A stretch of DNA of 64,000 bases from Sphingomonas sanguinis (GTDB lineage Bacteria > Pseudomonadota > Alphaproteobacteria > Sphingomonadales > Sphingomonadaceae), in NCBI RefSeq assembly GCF_019297835.1, contig NZ_CP079203.1, positions 2,656,501 to 2,720,500 of the forward strand, in the 5' to 3' direction. The translations under genes and the position numbers were made by a program. Below are positions 1-8,463 of this stretch, piece after piece. The number at the start of each line of letters is the position of its first letter. Positions within the stretch are counted from its first letter, which is position 1. The notes under the pieces were generated by a model. The model was not told the DNA's origin. It ran no database searches and saw only the letters and a list, made by a program, of their open reading frames with translations.

Positions 1-178
1 ACAACCCATGGACCGCCTGCGCCTCGGCGGGCATCGTGCGTTCGGGATTGAAATAAGCGTGATAGGTGCGGCCGGTTTCGACCCGGTTGACCAGTTCGAC
101 ACAGCCGATTTCGACCAGCCGGTCGCCTTCCGAAAATTTGAACCCTGTCGTTTCGGTGTCGAAAACGATCTCTCTCAT
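1..178 (-). CDS. dnaQ: DNA polymerase III epsilon subunit (3'-5' proofreading exonuclease), N-terminal part
   Basis: Only the first 59 codons are inside the window; the gene runs off the left edge. The start ATG at 176-178 opens a protein whose residues 6-13 read FDTETTGF, the Exo I motif of DEDD exonucleases with metal ligands D7 and E9. The following DRLVEIG and HAYFNPER stretches are typical of bacterial DnaQ. It would remove misincorporated bases as part of the replicative polymerase core. It lies 7 bases downstream of coaE on the same strand and is the last visible gene of the leftward ppsR-maf-aroE-coaE-dnaQ run. The same order is found next to the Caulobacter origin. Confidence 0.88.
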   Translation of the reverse strand, partial: MREIVFDTETTGFKFSEGDRLVEIGCVELVNRVETGRTYHAYFNPERTMPAEAQAVHGL

Positions 179-185
179 GCCCCGA

Positions 186-779
186 CTATCGGCCTTCGGA
201 TGCGGCGATGCAAGCGATCAAAGCCCGCACTTTTTCGCGGGTTTCGGCGATCGGAATGTCGGTTGCGATGACGTGATCGGCGCGCGCCTGCTTCTCCGCA
301 TCGGGCATCTGGCGGGCCAGGATGGCATCGAATTTGGCCTCGGTCATGCCCGGCCTTTTCAACACCCGTGCCCTTTGTACGTCCGGTTTTGCCGAAACCA
401 CCAACACCTTATCCACAGCCTTATCACCGCCGGTTTCAAACAGCAGGGGCACGTCGACAACCACCATCGAAGCGTCGGCATGGGTGGCGAGAAAGGCTGT
501 CCGCTCGGACTGTACTGCCGGATGGACGATCGCCTCCAGTCTACGCATCGCAGCATCATCGCCCAGCACCGCCTGCCCCAGTGCGGCGCGATTCACGCCC
601 TCCGGCCCCGTCGTACCGGGAAAGGCCGATTCGATGGTCGGCACCAGCCGCCCGCCGGGTCCTTGCAGTTGATGCACACAGGCATCAGCGTCAAAGACCG
701 GCACACCCTCGTCGCGAAACATCTGCGCGACGGTCGACTTGCCCATGCCGATCGAGCCGGTCAGGCCGAGGATCATCAT
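186..779 (-). CDS. coaE: Dephospho-CoA kinase
   Basis: 197 residues, normal for the family. It phosphorylates the 3'-hydroxyl of dephospho-CoA in the last step of coenzyme A synthesis. The P-loop GSIGMGKST is at residues 8-16, and the FDADACVHQL segment near residue 30 is the conserved substrate-side motif with its DAD. Two ATG codons are adjacent at the start; the first is used here. The gene overlaps the end of aroE by 4 bases (ATGA type), which suggests coupled translation. A perfect DnaA box lies inside the coding sequence at 409-417. Confidence 0.95.
   Translation of the reverse strand: MMILGLTGSIGMGKSTVAQMFRDEGVPVFDADACVHQLQGPGGRLVPTIESAFPGTTGPEGVNRAALGQAVLGDDAAMRRLEAIVHPAVQSERTAFLATHADASMVVVDVPLLFETGGDKAVDKVLVVSAKPDVQRARVLKRPGMTEAKFDAILARQMPDAEKQARADHVIATDIPIAETREKVRALIACIAASEGR
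409..417 (+). promoter_or_regulatory. Perfect DnaA box inside coaE
   Basis: TTATCCACA, an exact match to the strong DnaA binding consensus. It lies 2.6 kb left of the proposed oriC and inside a coding sequence, so it could be coincidental. Three of the four exact copies noticed in this window lie outside oriC but within 11 kb of it. Confidence 0.5.
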
Positions 780-1588
780 TTCAGCAGGATGTCGCGCAAT
801 TCGCCGTCCCGCTCGCGCGGCGGGACGACGCCGAAGAACCGCTCGAACGCGACCGCCGCCTGGCCGATCAGCATCTCCAGCCCGTCGATTGTGGCCAATC
901 CCCTCGCCCGCGCCGCCGCCAACAAGCCGGTCTCGAGCGGCGCATAGACGATGTCATACACGACCGCGTCCTCCGGCAGCGCCGACAGGTCGAGGTCGAG
1001 CGGCGGCTGCCCGGTCATGCCCAGGCTAGTCGCGTTGACCACCAAGGCGCTGGGCGGCACCGCCTGTCCGATCGGCAGCGCCTGTCCTTCGAGGCCGAAG
1101 GAGGACAGCAACGCCGTCGCTTTTTCCACATCACGGTTGAACAGGGTCACTGGCCCGACGCCGATCCCCGCCAGCGCATAGAGCACCGCGCGCCCGGCGC
1201 CCCCTGCCCCGATCACCGTCACCGGCTTGCCCGTCAGATCGAAGCGGGCGAGCGGCGCGGCAAAGCCCGCCGCATCGGTATTGGTCCCGACCAAAGCGCC
1301 ATCGGCATCGCGAAAGGCGGTGTTGGTCGCCCCGATCGAGGTCCGCACATCCTCGCGATCCTCGACATGCTCGAGCGCGGCGATCTTGTGCGGCACGGTG
1401 ATGTTGCAGCCGCGCCAGTCCGGGTCCGCCTTCCGCTCGGCGAAATAGGCAGGCAGCGCCTCGGGGAGGACATGGGTGGCACGATATTCCGCCTCGATCG
1501 CCAATGCCTTCAGCCAGAAACCGTGGATTTTCGGCGATTTGCTATGGGCAATCGGATCGCCGATCACTTCCGCATAAGGCAATGCCAT
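776..1588 (-). CDS. aroE: Shikimate dehydrogenase (NADP+)
   Basis: 270 residues. It reduces 3-dehydroshikimate to shikimate in aromatic amino acid synthesis. The shikimate-binding SKSP motif is at residues 16-19. NITVPHK at 62-68 carries the catalytic lysine K68, and NTD with the partner aspartate D105 follows. The NADP-binding glycine loop GAGGAGRA is at 127-134, followed by the NRD phosphate-recognition motif near 151. The open frame extends 91 codons upstream, but that part lies over maf in another frame. The ATG at 1588 gives the canonical N-terminus and shares one base with the maf stop codon (TGATG), so the two are probably coupled. Confidence 0.95.
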   Translation of the reverse strand: MALPYAEVIGDPIAHSKSPKIHGFWLKALAIEAEYRATHVLPEALPAYFAERKADPDWRGCNITVPHKIAALEHVEDREDVRTSIGATNTAFRDADGALVGTNTDAAGFAAPLARFDLTGKPVTVIGAGGAGRAVLYALAGIGVGPVTLFNRDVEKATALLSSFGLEGQALPIGQAVPPSALVVNATSLGMTGQPPLDLDLSALPEDAVVYDIVYAPLETGLLAAARARGLATIDGLEMLIGQAAVAFERFFGVVPPRERDGELRDILLK

Positions 1589-2175
1589 CAGGCGGGCATC
1601 CAGCCGCGTTCGCGCAAATAGCCCAGCACTGGGAGCAGCGGCATACCGAGAATGGTGAAGTGACTCCCCTCGATCCGTGAGAAGAGTTGCACCCCCGGCC
1701 CCTCGATCCGGAAACAGCCGACGCAGCCCGCGATTTCGGGCCATTCCTGATCGAGATAGCGGTCGATGAACGCGCCCGAAAGCGGACGAACATGGAGCTT
1801 TGCGCGCTCGACATGCCGCCAGACGGGGCGGCCATGCTCGGCGATGACGGCGGCGCTCCACAATTCGTGGCTCCCCCCGCTCATCCGCGCCAGATGCTCC
1901 GCCGCCTCTTCGCGGCTCTCGGGCTTGTCCAGCAACGTGCCGTCGGCGAGCGCCACGATCGAATCCGACCCCAGCACCGGCACCGGCCCGGCATTCGCCG
2001 ACACCTTCACCGCCTTCATCTCCGCCAGCGCATCGGACAGGTCGCGCGGGGACGAACCCGTCATCGCCGCCTTGACGCTCGCCTCGTCGACGCGCGCAGG
2101 CAGCGCCTCATAGGCCACGCCTGCCGCGTCGAGCATCGCCCGGCGCGAGGCGCTTTGCGACGCCAGGATAATCAT
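1588..2175 (-). CDS. maf: Maf-family nucleoside triphosphate pyrophosphatase
   Basis: 195 residues. Maf proteins hydrolyse non-canonical or methylated nucleoside triphosphates to the monophosphates and have also been linked to septum control. The N-terminal SxSxRR signature is visible (S6, S8, R11, R12), followed by the GSDS segment near residue 70 that corresponds to the usual GADT metal and base site, and a DKP motif at about 84. It overlaps the end of ppsR by 4 bases and the start of aroE by 1. Which of the Maf or YceF substrate groups it belongs to cannot be told from the sequence alone. Confidence 0.9.
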   Translation of the reverse strand: MIILASQSASRRAMLDAAGVAYEALPARVDEASVKAAMTGSSPRDLSDALAEMKAVKVSANAGPVPVLGSDSIVALADGTLLDKPESREEAAEHLARMSGGSHELWSAAVIAEHGRPVWRHVERAKLHVRPLSGAFIDRYLDQEWPEIAGCVGCFRIEGPGVQLFSRIEGSHFTILGMPLLPVLGYLRERGWMPA

Positions 2176-3002
2176 GCCTCGGCCTTTCTCTGATTCACCA
2201 GCGAGATGATCGCCGCCGCCGTCTCCTCGATCGAGCGGCGGGTGACGTCGATCACGGGCCAGTCATTGTCGGCGAACATACGCCTGGCAAAGGTCAGTTC
2301 GCGGTTCACCGCCTCCTGCTCGACATAATCGGTGTCGGGCGCCTGGTTGAGCGACAGCAGCCGGTTGCGCCGGATCGCGATCAGCCGGTCGGCACTGGTG
2401 GTCAGCCCCACGACCAGCGGCTTTTTCAGCGTGAACAGAAAGGGGGGCGGGGGGCTTTCGACCACGATCGGGATGTTGGCCGTCTTGTACCCGCGATTGG
2501 CGAGATAGATGGAGGTCGGCGTCTTGGACGAGCGGCTGACCCCCGCCAGCACGATATCGGCCTCCTCCCATTCCTCCCACGCGATGCCGTCGTCATGCGC
2601 GATGGTGAACTGGATCGCATCGACGCGCGCGAAATAGGCGGCGTCGAGGACGTGCTGGCGACCGGGCCGCATCTTGGCCTGCACACCCAGCAGCCCCGAC
2701 AGCGCGGCATTGACCGGGTCGAGCGGCGCCACCGTCGGCAGGCCGAGCGCATGACAGCGGCTCTCCAGCACGCGCCGGGTCACGGGGTTCACCAGCGTAT
2801 AGATCACCAGCCCCGGATTCTGCGCAATCTCCTGAAGGATGCGCTCCAGATGGCTTTCGGTGCGGACCATCGGCCAGAAATGCCGGACGGTTTCCACATC
2901 GTCATATTGCGCCAGCGCCGCCTTGGCGATGTTCTCCAGCGTTTCGCCGGTGGAATCGGACAGCAGGTGCAGGTGGAGCCGTGTCGTCATCGGCACGGGC
3001 AT
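2172..3002 (-). CDS. ppsR: Pyruvate phosphate dikinase/PEP synthase regulatory kinase-phosphorylase (DUF299)
   Basis: About 276 residues from the ATG at 3002; a second in-frame ATG at 2990 would give 272 residues and is nearly as likely, since neither has a good Shine-Dalgarno sequence. The family is a bifunctional ADP-dependent kinase and phosphate-dependent phosphorylase acting on PEP synthase or PPDK. The HLLSDSTGET motif is near the N-terminus, and the P-loop-like GVSRSSKT is at residues 154-161. In Caulobacter and Rickettsia the origin lies between hemE and this gene, and the same arrangement is seen here. Transcription runs away from the origin. Confidence 0.9.
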   Translation of the reverse strand: MPVPMTTRLHLHLLSDSTGETLENIAKAALAQYDDVETVRHFWPMVRTESHLERILQEIAQNPGLVIYTLVNPVTRRVLESRCHALGLPTVAPLDPVNAALSGLLGVQAKMRPGRQHVLDAAYFARVDAIQFTIAHDDGIAWEEWEEADIVLAGVSRSSKTPTSIYLANRGYKTANIPIVVESPPPPFLFTLKKPLVVGLTTSADRLIAIRRNRLLSLNQAPDTDYVEQEAVNRELTFARRMFADNDWPVIDVTRRSIEETAAAIISLVNQRKAEA

Positions 3003-3300
3003 GACTCTGTGGATAACATGGCGAGAATCGGTAGCGTAACTTCGCCGACCGGCCAAGCGGAGGTTGGGCGGTGGATAAGCGATGATTCGTCCACATCGAA
3101 TCCCACAGGCCCGATTCTTTTCCACAGCCTGTGAGTTATGGGGGCGATGAATCCGAATCCCGTTGAATCGGCGATTCCCCTTGAGTCAACGTGTTGGCAT
3201 ATCGGGGAGAGCCGCATAATCCCGACAACCAACGTGCCAACCACTTCAACAATCCATTCTTAGAATCTTCTTTAATAGAAGAAGGGGGGTCTCCTGACCG
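3003..3300. other. oriC: Probable chromosomal replication origin (oriC) between ppsR and hemE
   Basis: This non-coding stretch separates the divergent ppsR and hemE genes, as at Caulobacter Cori. It contains a perfect DnaA box on the minus strand (3008-3016) and near-matches at 3070-3078 (one mismatch), 3087-3095 (two) and 3118-3126 (one). There are eleven GANTC sites at 3003, 3025, 3084, 3098, 3113, 3149, 3155, 3165, 3173, 3183 and 3263, plus one at 3308 just outside. The right end (about 3225-3285) is visibly richer in A+T than its surroundings and could be the unwinding element. Possible hemE promoter boxes are TTGGCA at 3194 and CATAAT at 3215 (15 bp spacing). Convincing paired CtrA half-sites were not found. 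Confidence 0.8.
3008..3016 (-). promoter_or_regulatory. Perfect DnaA box in oriC
   Basis: TTATCCACA read on the minus strand, 6 bases upstream of the ppsR start. It is the only exact copy in the intergenic region. Weaker boxes follow at 3070, 3087 and 3118. Confidence 0.8.
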
Positions 3301-3329
3301 ACGTTGCGATTCGAAAGCCCCTGCTCTCC

Positions 3330-4331
3330 GTGCTGTCGGGCGAGCGGCTGGCGACACCGCCCATGTGGCTCATGCGGCAGGCGGGTCGCTATCTGCCGGA
3401 GTATCGCGAGCTGAGGGCGCAGAAGGGGGGCTTCCTGGCCCTGGCGACCGATCCGCAAGCCGCGGCGGAGGTGACGGTGCAGCCGATCCGCCGGTTCGGT
3501 TTCGACGGCGCGATCCTGTTCTCCGACATATTGATGGTCCCCTGGGCACTCGGCCAGGACCTCAGCTTCGGCGCAGGGGAGGGGCCGCGTCTGGCCCCTG
3601 CCTTGGTCGATCATGCGCTGAATGCCCTTGAGCGCGTCCCTGAGCGGCTCGACCCGGTCTATGCCACCGTGGCACGGGTCGCGGAGCAATTGCCGCCCCA
3701 GACCAGCTTCCTGGGCTTTGCGGGCTCTCCCTGGACGGTCGCGACCTATATGGTGGCGGGGCAGGGGTCGAAGGATCAGGGCGAGACGCGGCGCTTCGCC
3801 TATGCCGACCCGGCGGGGTTCGGGGCGATCATCGATGCGATCGTGGCCATGACCATCGACTATCTGGCGGGACAGGTCGCCAACGGGGTGGAGGCGGTGC
3901 AGCTGTTCGACAGCTGGGCGGGTTCTCTCAGCCCCGCGCAGTTCGAGCGCTGGGTGATCGCGCCCAATGCGGCGATCGTCGAAGGTTTCCGCGCGCGCTG
4001 TCCGGGCGTGCCGGTGATCGGTTTTCCCAAGGGGGCAGGGGGCAAGCTGCCTGCTTATGCCCGCGAGACGGGGGTGGACGCGGTCGGGCTGGACGAGACG
4101 GTCGATCCGGTCTGGGCGGGCACCTATCTGCCAAAGGGCTTGCCGGTGCAGGGCAATCTCGATCCCTTGGCGCTGATCGCCGGCGGCGAGGCGCTGGACG
4201 GCGCGGTGGATCGCATCCTCTCGGCCTTCACCGACCGGCCGCATATCTTCAATCTGGGGCATGGTATATTGCCCGACACGCCGATCGCGCATGTCGAGCG
4301 GCTGATCGCCCGTGTGAGGAAAGAGCGATGA
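3330..4331 (+). CDS. hemE: Uroporphyrinogen decarboxylase
   Basis: About 333 residues from the GTG at 3330. It decarboxylates the four acetate side chains of uroporphyrinogen III to give coproporphyrinogen III in heme synthesis. The hallmark WLMRQAGRYLPEY starts at about residue 13, and FSDILMVPWALG and GHGILPDTP are also present. The start is uncertain. The frame is open upstream to a stop at 3276 with no ATG, and a strong ribosome-binding run (AAGGGGGG, 3282-3289) sits just before an in-frame CTG at 3294, which would add 12 residues and fit the usual family length better. The gene overlaps hemJ by 4 bases (ATGA) and leads rightward out of oriC. Confidence 0.93.
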   Translation: MLSGERLATPPMWLMRQAGRYLPEYRELRAQKGGFLALATDPQAAAEVTVQPIRRFGFDGAILFSDILMVPWALGQDLSFGAGEGPRLAPALVDHALNALERVPERLDPVYATVARVAEQLPPQTSFLGFAGSPWTVATYMVAGQGSKDQGETRRFAYADPAGFGAIIDAIVAMTIDYLAGQVANGVEAVQLFDSWAGSLSPAQFERWVIAPNAAIVEGFRARCPGVPVIGFPKGAGGKLPAYARETGVDAVGLDETVDPVWAGTYLPKGLPVQGNLDPLALIAGGEALDGAVDRILSAFTDRPHIFNLGHGILPDTPIAHVERLIARVRKER

Positions 4332-4789
4332 TCGGATTGCTGGGCGCCGCCTATGAATGGGTGAAGGCGGCGCATATCATCTTCGTGATCTTCTGGATGG
4401 CCGGGCTGTTCATGATGCCGCGCTATCTGGTCTATCATCAGGAAGCTTTGGTCGCGGGCGACGCCACCGATGCCGCGCGCTGGGTCGAGCGTGAGGGCAA
4501 GCTGCGCTCCATCATCCTGACCCCGGCGCTGATCGCGGTATGGGTGTTGGGGTTGCTGCTGGCGGGCTCGCTCGGACTGTTCTCGGGCGTTCCCGGCCTG
4601 GGTTGGCTCCATGCCAAGCTGTTCTTCGTGCTGCTGCTCAGCGGCTATCATGGCTGGATGGTCGGCTATGCCAAGAAGCTGGCGCGCGGGCAGATGACGC
4701 TCAGCGGCAAGCAGCTGCGCATGATCAACGAGGTGCCCGCGCTGGCGGCGACGATCATCGTGGTGCTGGTCGTCATCAAGCCGTTCTGA
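4328..4789 (+). CDS. hemJ: Protoporphyrinogen IX oxidase HemJ (UPF0093)
   Basis: 153 residues, integral membrane protein with about four hydrophobic helices. HemJ oxidises protoporphyrinogen IX to protoporphyrin IX and replaces HemG/HemY in most alphaproteobacteria. The signature is the first helix, which carries KAAHIIFVIFWMAG with the conserved histidine H16, followed by the LVYH motif and the GWLHAKL segment with its conserved lysine. It overlaps the end of hemE by ATGA, so the two heme genes form one translational unit. A CopD-type annotation would be a less precise label for the same fold. Confidence 0.87.
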   Translation: MIGLLGAAYEWVKAAHIIFVIFWMAGLFMMPRYLVYHQEALVAGDATDAARWVEREGKLRSIILTPALIAVWVLGLLLAGSLGLFSGVPGLGWLHAKLFFVLLLSGYHGWMVGYAKKLARGQMTLSGKQLRMINEVPALAATIIVVLVVIKPF

Positions 4790-4792
4790 TCG

Positions 4793-4937
4793 CTTCTTAC
4801 TCCCCTCCCGCAGGCGGGAGGGGCGGGGGGAGGGAAAGCCGCAGGCGATGGCCTCTGTGAGACACCATGCCCTCCCCCAACCCCTCCCGCCTGCGGGAGG
4901 GGAGTAAGAAGAGCAGCCCTCCCGCCTGCGGGAAGGG
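4793..4937. repeat. Paired palindromic repeat, family A copy 1 (perfect 31-bp inverted repeat)
   Basis: The segment 4793-4823 and the segment 4881-4911 are exact reverse complements over 31 bp, separated by 57 bases. Each arm is itself a hairpin built on CCCTCCCGCAGGCGGGAGGG. A third, imperfect copy of the core lies at 4917-4937. It sits between hemJ and rho. Related copies are at about 11840-11990 and 61094-61217. Confidence 0.85.
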
Positions 4938-4959
4938 CTTACCGCGCCTCCTTTCCCCA

Positions 4960-4988
4960 TTGACTTGGGCTCCCCCGAATCCTAACTC
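4960..4988 (+). promoter_or_regulatory. Possible rho promoter
   Basis: TTGACT at 4960-4965, a 17-base spacer and TAACTC at 4983-4988 resemble a housekeeping sigma factor promoter. It would give a leader of about 100 bases before the rho ATG, room for the attenuation known for rho in other bacteria. The -10 box is weak, so this is tentative. Confidence 0.35.
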
Positions 4989-5093
4989 CGTGCCCGTACG
5001 GCGCGGTCCTCGCGTCGGGTACGCTTCCTTATCGACAGCCTCGTTTCGCCGCGATCCTCGCCGACCGACGCCCTCCGACCATCCGGACCGATC

Positions 5094-6350
<1,257 letters not shown>

Positions 6351-6388
6351 GGGCCGGGGGCTCAGTCCCCCACCGACGTTACGGTTTG

Positions 6389-6438
6389 ATGGGTTCGCAT
6401 GGGGAAATAGGCCCGCTTGCGAACCCATTTTCGTTTTG
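6389..6438 (+). terminator. Intrinsic terminator after rho
   Basis: ATGGGTTCGCA (6389-6399) pairs exactly with TGCGAACCCAT (6418-6428) and is followed by a T-rich run to about 6437. It starts 38 bases after the rho stop codon. Confidence 0.75.
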
Positions 6439-6450
6439 GGGCGTTAGCAG

Positions 6451-6548
6451 GCCCGATCCCACCCCCTTTCGGGATCGTGCCGGTCCAAGCACGGCACGGC
6501 CGCGTCGTTGCTTAACACGCGACGCGGCCAAACGGGGGTGGGGTATCA
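6451..6548. repeat. Intergenic imperfect inverted repeat
   Basis: Between rho and the BamE-like gene, CCACCCCCTTTCG near the left end pairs with AAACGGGGGTGG near the right end. Smaller hairpins lie between them (CCGGTCCAAGCACGG and a GCGTCG/CGACGC pair). Function unknown; the layout is like the other paired palindromes of this window. Confidence 0.5.
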
Positions 6549-6568
6549 ACCCAAACCCAGCCACCTCA

Positions 6569-6663
6569 ACCTCCGTTCGCACTGAGCGAAGTCGAAGTGC
6601 ACGCCCCATCACTCGTCAAGGGATTCCCATGGCCTTCGACTTCGCTCAGGCTGAACGGAGGTT
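6569..6663. repeat. Paired palindromic repeat, family C copy 1
   Basis: The left arm (CCTCCGTT..GAGCGAAGTCGAAG) and the right arm (CTTCGACTTCGCTCAGGCTGAACGGAGG, in two parts) face each other as an inverted repeat with a spacer of about 35 bases. The same unit occurs at 20471-20574, 37104-37211 and, with the arms in the opposite order, at 51927-52011. Confidence 0.8.
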
Positions 6664-6693
6664 GGGAATTCGGGGAATGGCTACCCCAGCCCC

Positions 6694-7188
6694 TTACGGC
6701 CGGGTACGCCCGCCGCCCATGCCGCCGCCCTGGCCGCCACCGGCGCCCGGCGCGCCGACCGCGCCGATATTGCCGAACAGATCCTGGAAGAAGCCGCGCT
6801 GGCGGCCCAGGGTCGGCGTCGTCTTGCCATAGGGCGAGATGTCGGCGACCTGATCGATGCCCGCGCGGCGGATCGTCGTGACGTTGCCCGCCTGGTCGAA
6901 GCTGACCTGCAAGGTGATCTGCGACACCGGATGGGGCAGAGTATAGCCCAGATTGCGGCTGTCGCGCGCGACATAATACCAGTCGCCACCGCCGAACTGG
7001 CTGGTAATCGTCGGCGTACCTAGCGTCTGGAGCACTGACTGGCGGTTGTCGACACCCGGCTGGATCGAGTTGACGAGATCGACATCGACCACATAACCCT
7101 GATGCGACCGCAGCGGCGTACAGGCCGACGCCGTCAGGGCCATGATCAGGCCCAGCCCGAGGGCGCGGGTGGAAGAAACGCTCATCAT
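6694..7188 (-). CDS. Outer membrane lipoprotein of the SmpA/OmlA (BamE) family
   Basis: 164 residues from the ATG at 7188, which follows a GGAG ribosome site; an adjacent ATG at 7185 is equally possible. The N-terminus is a lipoprotein signal ending in LTASAC, so the mature protein starts at a lipidated cysteine. The body carries the SmpA/OmlA fold signature (LVNSIQPGVDNRQSVLQTLGTPT, then a WYYV strand), as in BamE, a small subunit of the outer-membrane beta-barrel assembly machine. The C-terminus is a glycine-rich tail (GAGGGQGGGMGGG) not found in E. coli BamE. It is transcribed divergently from the bc1 chaperone gene. Confidence 0.8.
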   Translation of the reverse strand: MMSVSSTRALGLGLIMALTASACTPLRSHQGYVVDVDLVNSIQPGVDNRQSVLQTLGTPTITSQFGGGDWYYVARDSRNLGYTLPHPVSQITLQVSFDQAGNVTTIRRAGIDQVADISPYGKTTPTLGRQRGFFQDLFGNIGAVGAPGAGGGQGGGMGGGRTRP

Positions 7189-7333
7189 TATCTCCGGGCC
7201 GGACGACCGGCCGCACAGGCAGCTATACAGGCAGTCGATCCGCTCGACCGTCACCCCCTCGATATGCCAAGGGAAAGGCGCATACAAGCAATTCGCGCGC
7301 AACCGGTCGTGCGGGCAGGAAGGGGAGGGGCAC

Positions 7334-7867
7334 ATGGCCTGGGGCTGGCTCAAGCAGGGGATCGCCCGCTATTTCGGGCGTGACGCGGATGCGGCGCTGC
7401 CGCTGTACAATGCCGTCGTGCTGCGCGCGCGAGCGGAGCATTGGTATCTCGACGGGGCGGTGCCCGATACGGTCGATGGCCGGTTCGACATGATCGCGGC
7501 GGTCCTGTCGGTGGTGCTGATCCGGTTGGAGGCCGATCCCGAGGGCGTGGCGCCCGCTGCACGGCTGACCGAGCGCTTCGTCACCGACATGGACGGACAG
7601 CTTCGCGAACTCGGCATCGGCGACATCGTGGTCGGCAAGCATATCGGCAAGATGATGGCGATGCTGGGAGGGCGCCTGACTGCCTATCGCGAGGGGCTGG
7701 CCGGGGATAAGGCGGTGATGGACGCCGCCTTGATCCGCAACCTGTATCGCGGCGCGGCACCCGCGGATACGGATGCCGTTGCCCATGTTCGCGAGCGACT
7801 TTCCACCCTACATGAGCGGCTGGCGGCCGTTTCACTCGCTCGCCTTACCCTTGGAGACCTGCCGTGA
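7334..7867 (+). CDS. Ubiquinol-cytochrome c chaperone family protein (CBP3-like)
   Basis: 177 residues. The family (Ubiq_cyt_C_chap) includes yeast Cbp3, which assists cytochrome b synthesis and assembly into the bc1 complex. Matching features are the YNAVVLRARAEHWY segment near residue 25, the DGRFDMIAAVLSVVLIRLE helix, and MDGQLRELGIGDIVVGKHIGKM, all typical of bacterial members. The ATG at 7334 follows a GGGGAGGGG purine run. The stop codon overlaps the GTG start of the next gene (GTGA), giving a two-gene unit with YceD, a pairing common in sphingomonads. Confidence 0.85.
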   Translation: MAWGWLKQGIARYFGRDADAALPLYNAVVLRARAEHWYLDGAVPDTVDGRFDMIAAVLSVVLIRLEADPEGVAPAARLTERFVTDMDGQLRELGIGDIVVGKHIGKMMAMLGGRLTAYREGLAGDKAVMDAALIRNLYRGAAPADTDAVAHVRERLSTLHERLAAVSLARLTLGDLP

Positions 7868-8391
7868 CCCCCGAATGGAGCCGCCCCGAAAAGATCGACA
7901 CGATCGGTGAGCGCGAAAAGCCCGTCTCGATCGACACGACTGCGGACGAACGCCGGGCGCTGGCTGGGCGGTTCGCGCTGCTCTCGGTCGATGCGCTGTC
8001 GGCCGATCTGGTCGTGCGGCGCGATGCGGCGGGCATCCTGGTCACCGGCACGGTGCGCGGGTCGGTGGTTCAGCCCTGTTCCGTGACGGGCGACCCGGTC
8101 CCGGCCAAGGTCGACGAACCGGTCGCCCTGCGCTTCGTCGAACCCACCGGGCACGGTGCGGATGAGGAAATCGAGCTGTCCGAGGATTCGCTCGACACGA
8201 TCGAGATCGAAGGCGGCACGATCGACCTGGGCGAAGCGGCGGCCGAAACCATGGCGCTGTCGCTCGATCCCTTCCCGCGCAGCCCCGCCGCAGCCGCGAC
8301 GCTGAAGGAAGCGGGCGTCATCAGCGAGGACGAAGCCGGGCCGCTCGGCGCGCTATCGGGGCTGAAAGCGATGCTCGAAGGCAAGAAGTGA
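7864..8391 (+). CDS. YceD family protein (DUF177)
   Basis: 175 residues from the GTG at 7864, which overlaps the previous stop codon. The family is linked to 23S rRNA accumulation and is often next to the L32 gene; here L32 is absent. The conserved CSVTGDPV segment near residue 78 is the core YceD motif, followed by acidic EIELSEDSLDTIEIE and the DLGEAAAETMALSLDPFPR signature. The biochemical role is not established for alphaproteobacteria. Confidence 0.82.
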   Translation: MTPEWSRPEKIDTIGEREKPVSIDTTADERRALAGRFALLSVDALSADLVVRRDAAGILVTGTVRGSVVQPCSVTGDPVPAKVDEPVALRFVEPTGHGADEEIELSEDSLDTIEIEGGTIDLGEAAAETMALSLDPFPRSPAAAATLKEAGVISEDEAGPLGALSGLKAMLEGKK

Positions 8392-8395
8392 CCTA

Positions 8396-8459
8396 TTCCT
8401 CCCCAAGCTCGCTTGGGGAGGGGGACCGCCGGGTGCCAGCCCGGTGGTGGAGGGGCAGG
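8396..8459. repeat. Family B palindromic repeat, single-sided copy
   Basis: CTCCCCAAGCTCGCTTGGGGAG forms a hairpin, followed by GGGGGACC and a GGTGGAGGGG end that match one arm of the paired repeats at 28461, 30481, 48778, 55044 and 63284. It lies between convergent genes. Confidence 0.6.
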
Positions 8460-8463
8460 CGGT

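Noticed and set aside
3260..3275. Possible CtrA binding site in oriC (TTAG..TTTAA)
   Set aside because: The spacing and second half do not fit TTAA-N7-TTAA; only a single good TTAA is present, so no CtrA site is claimed.
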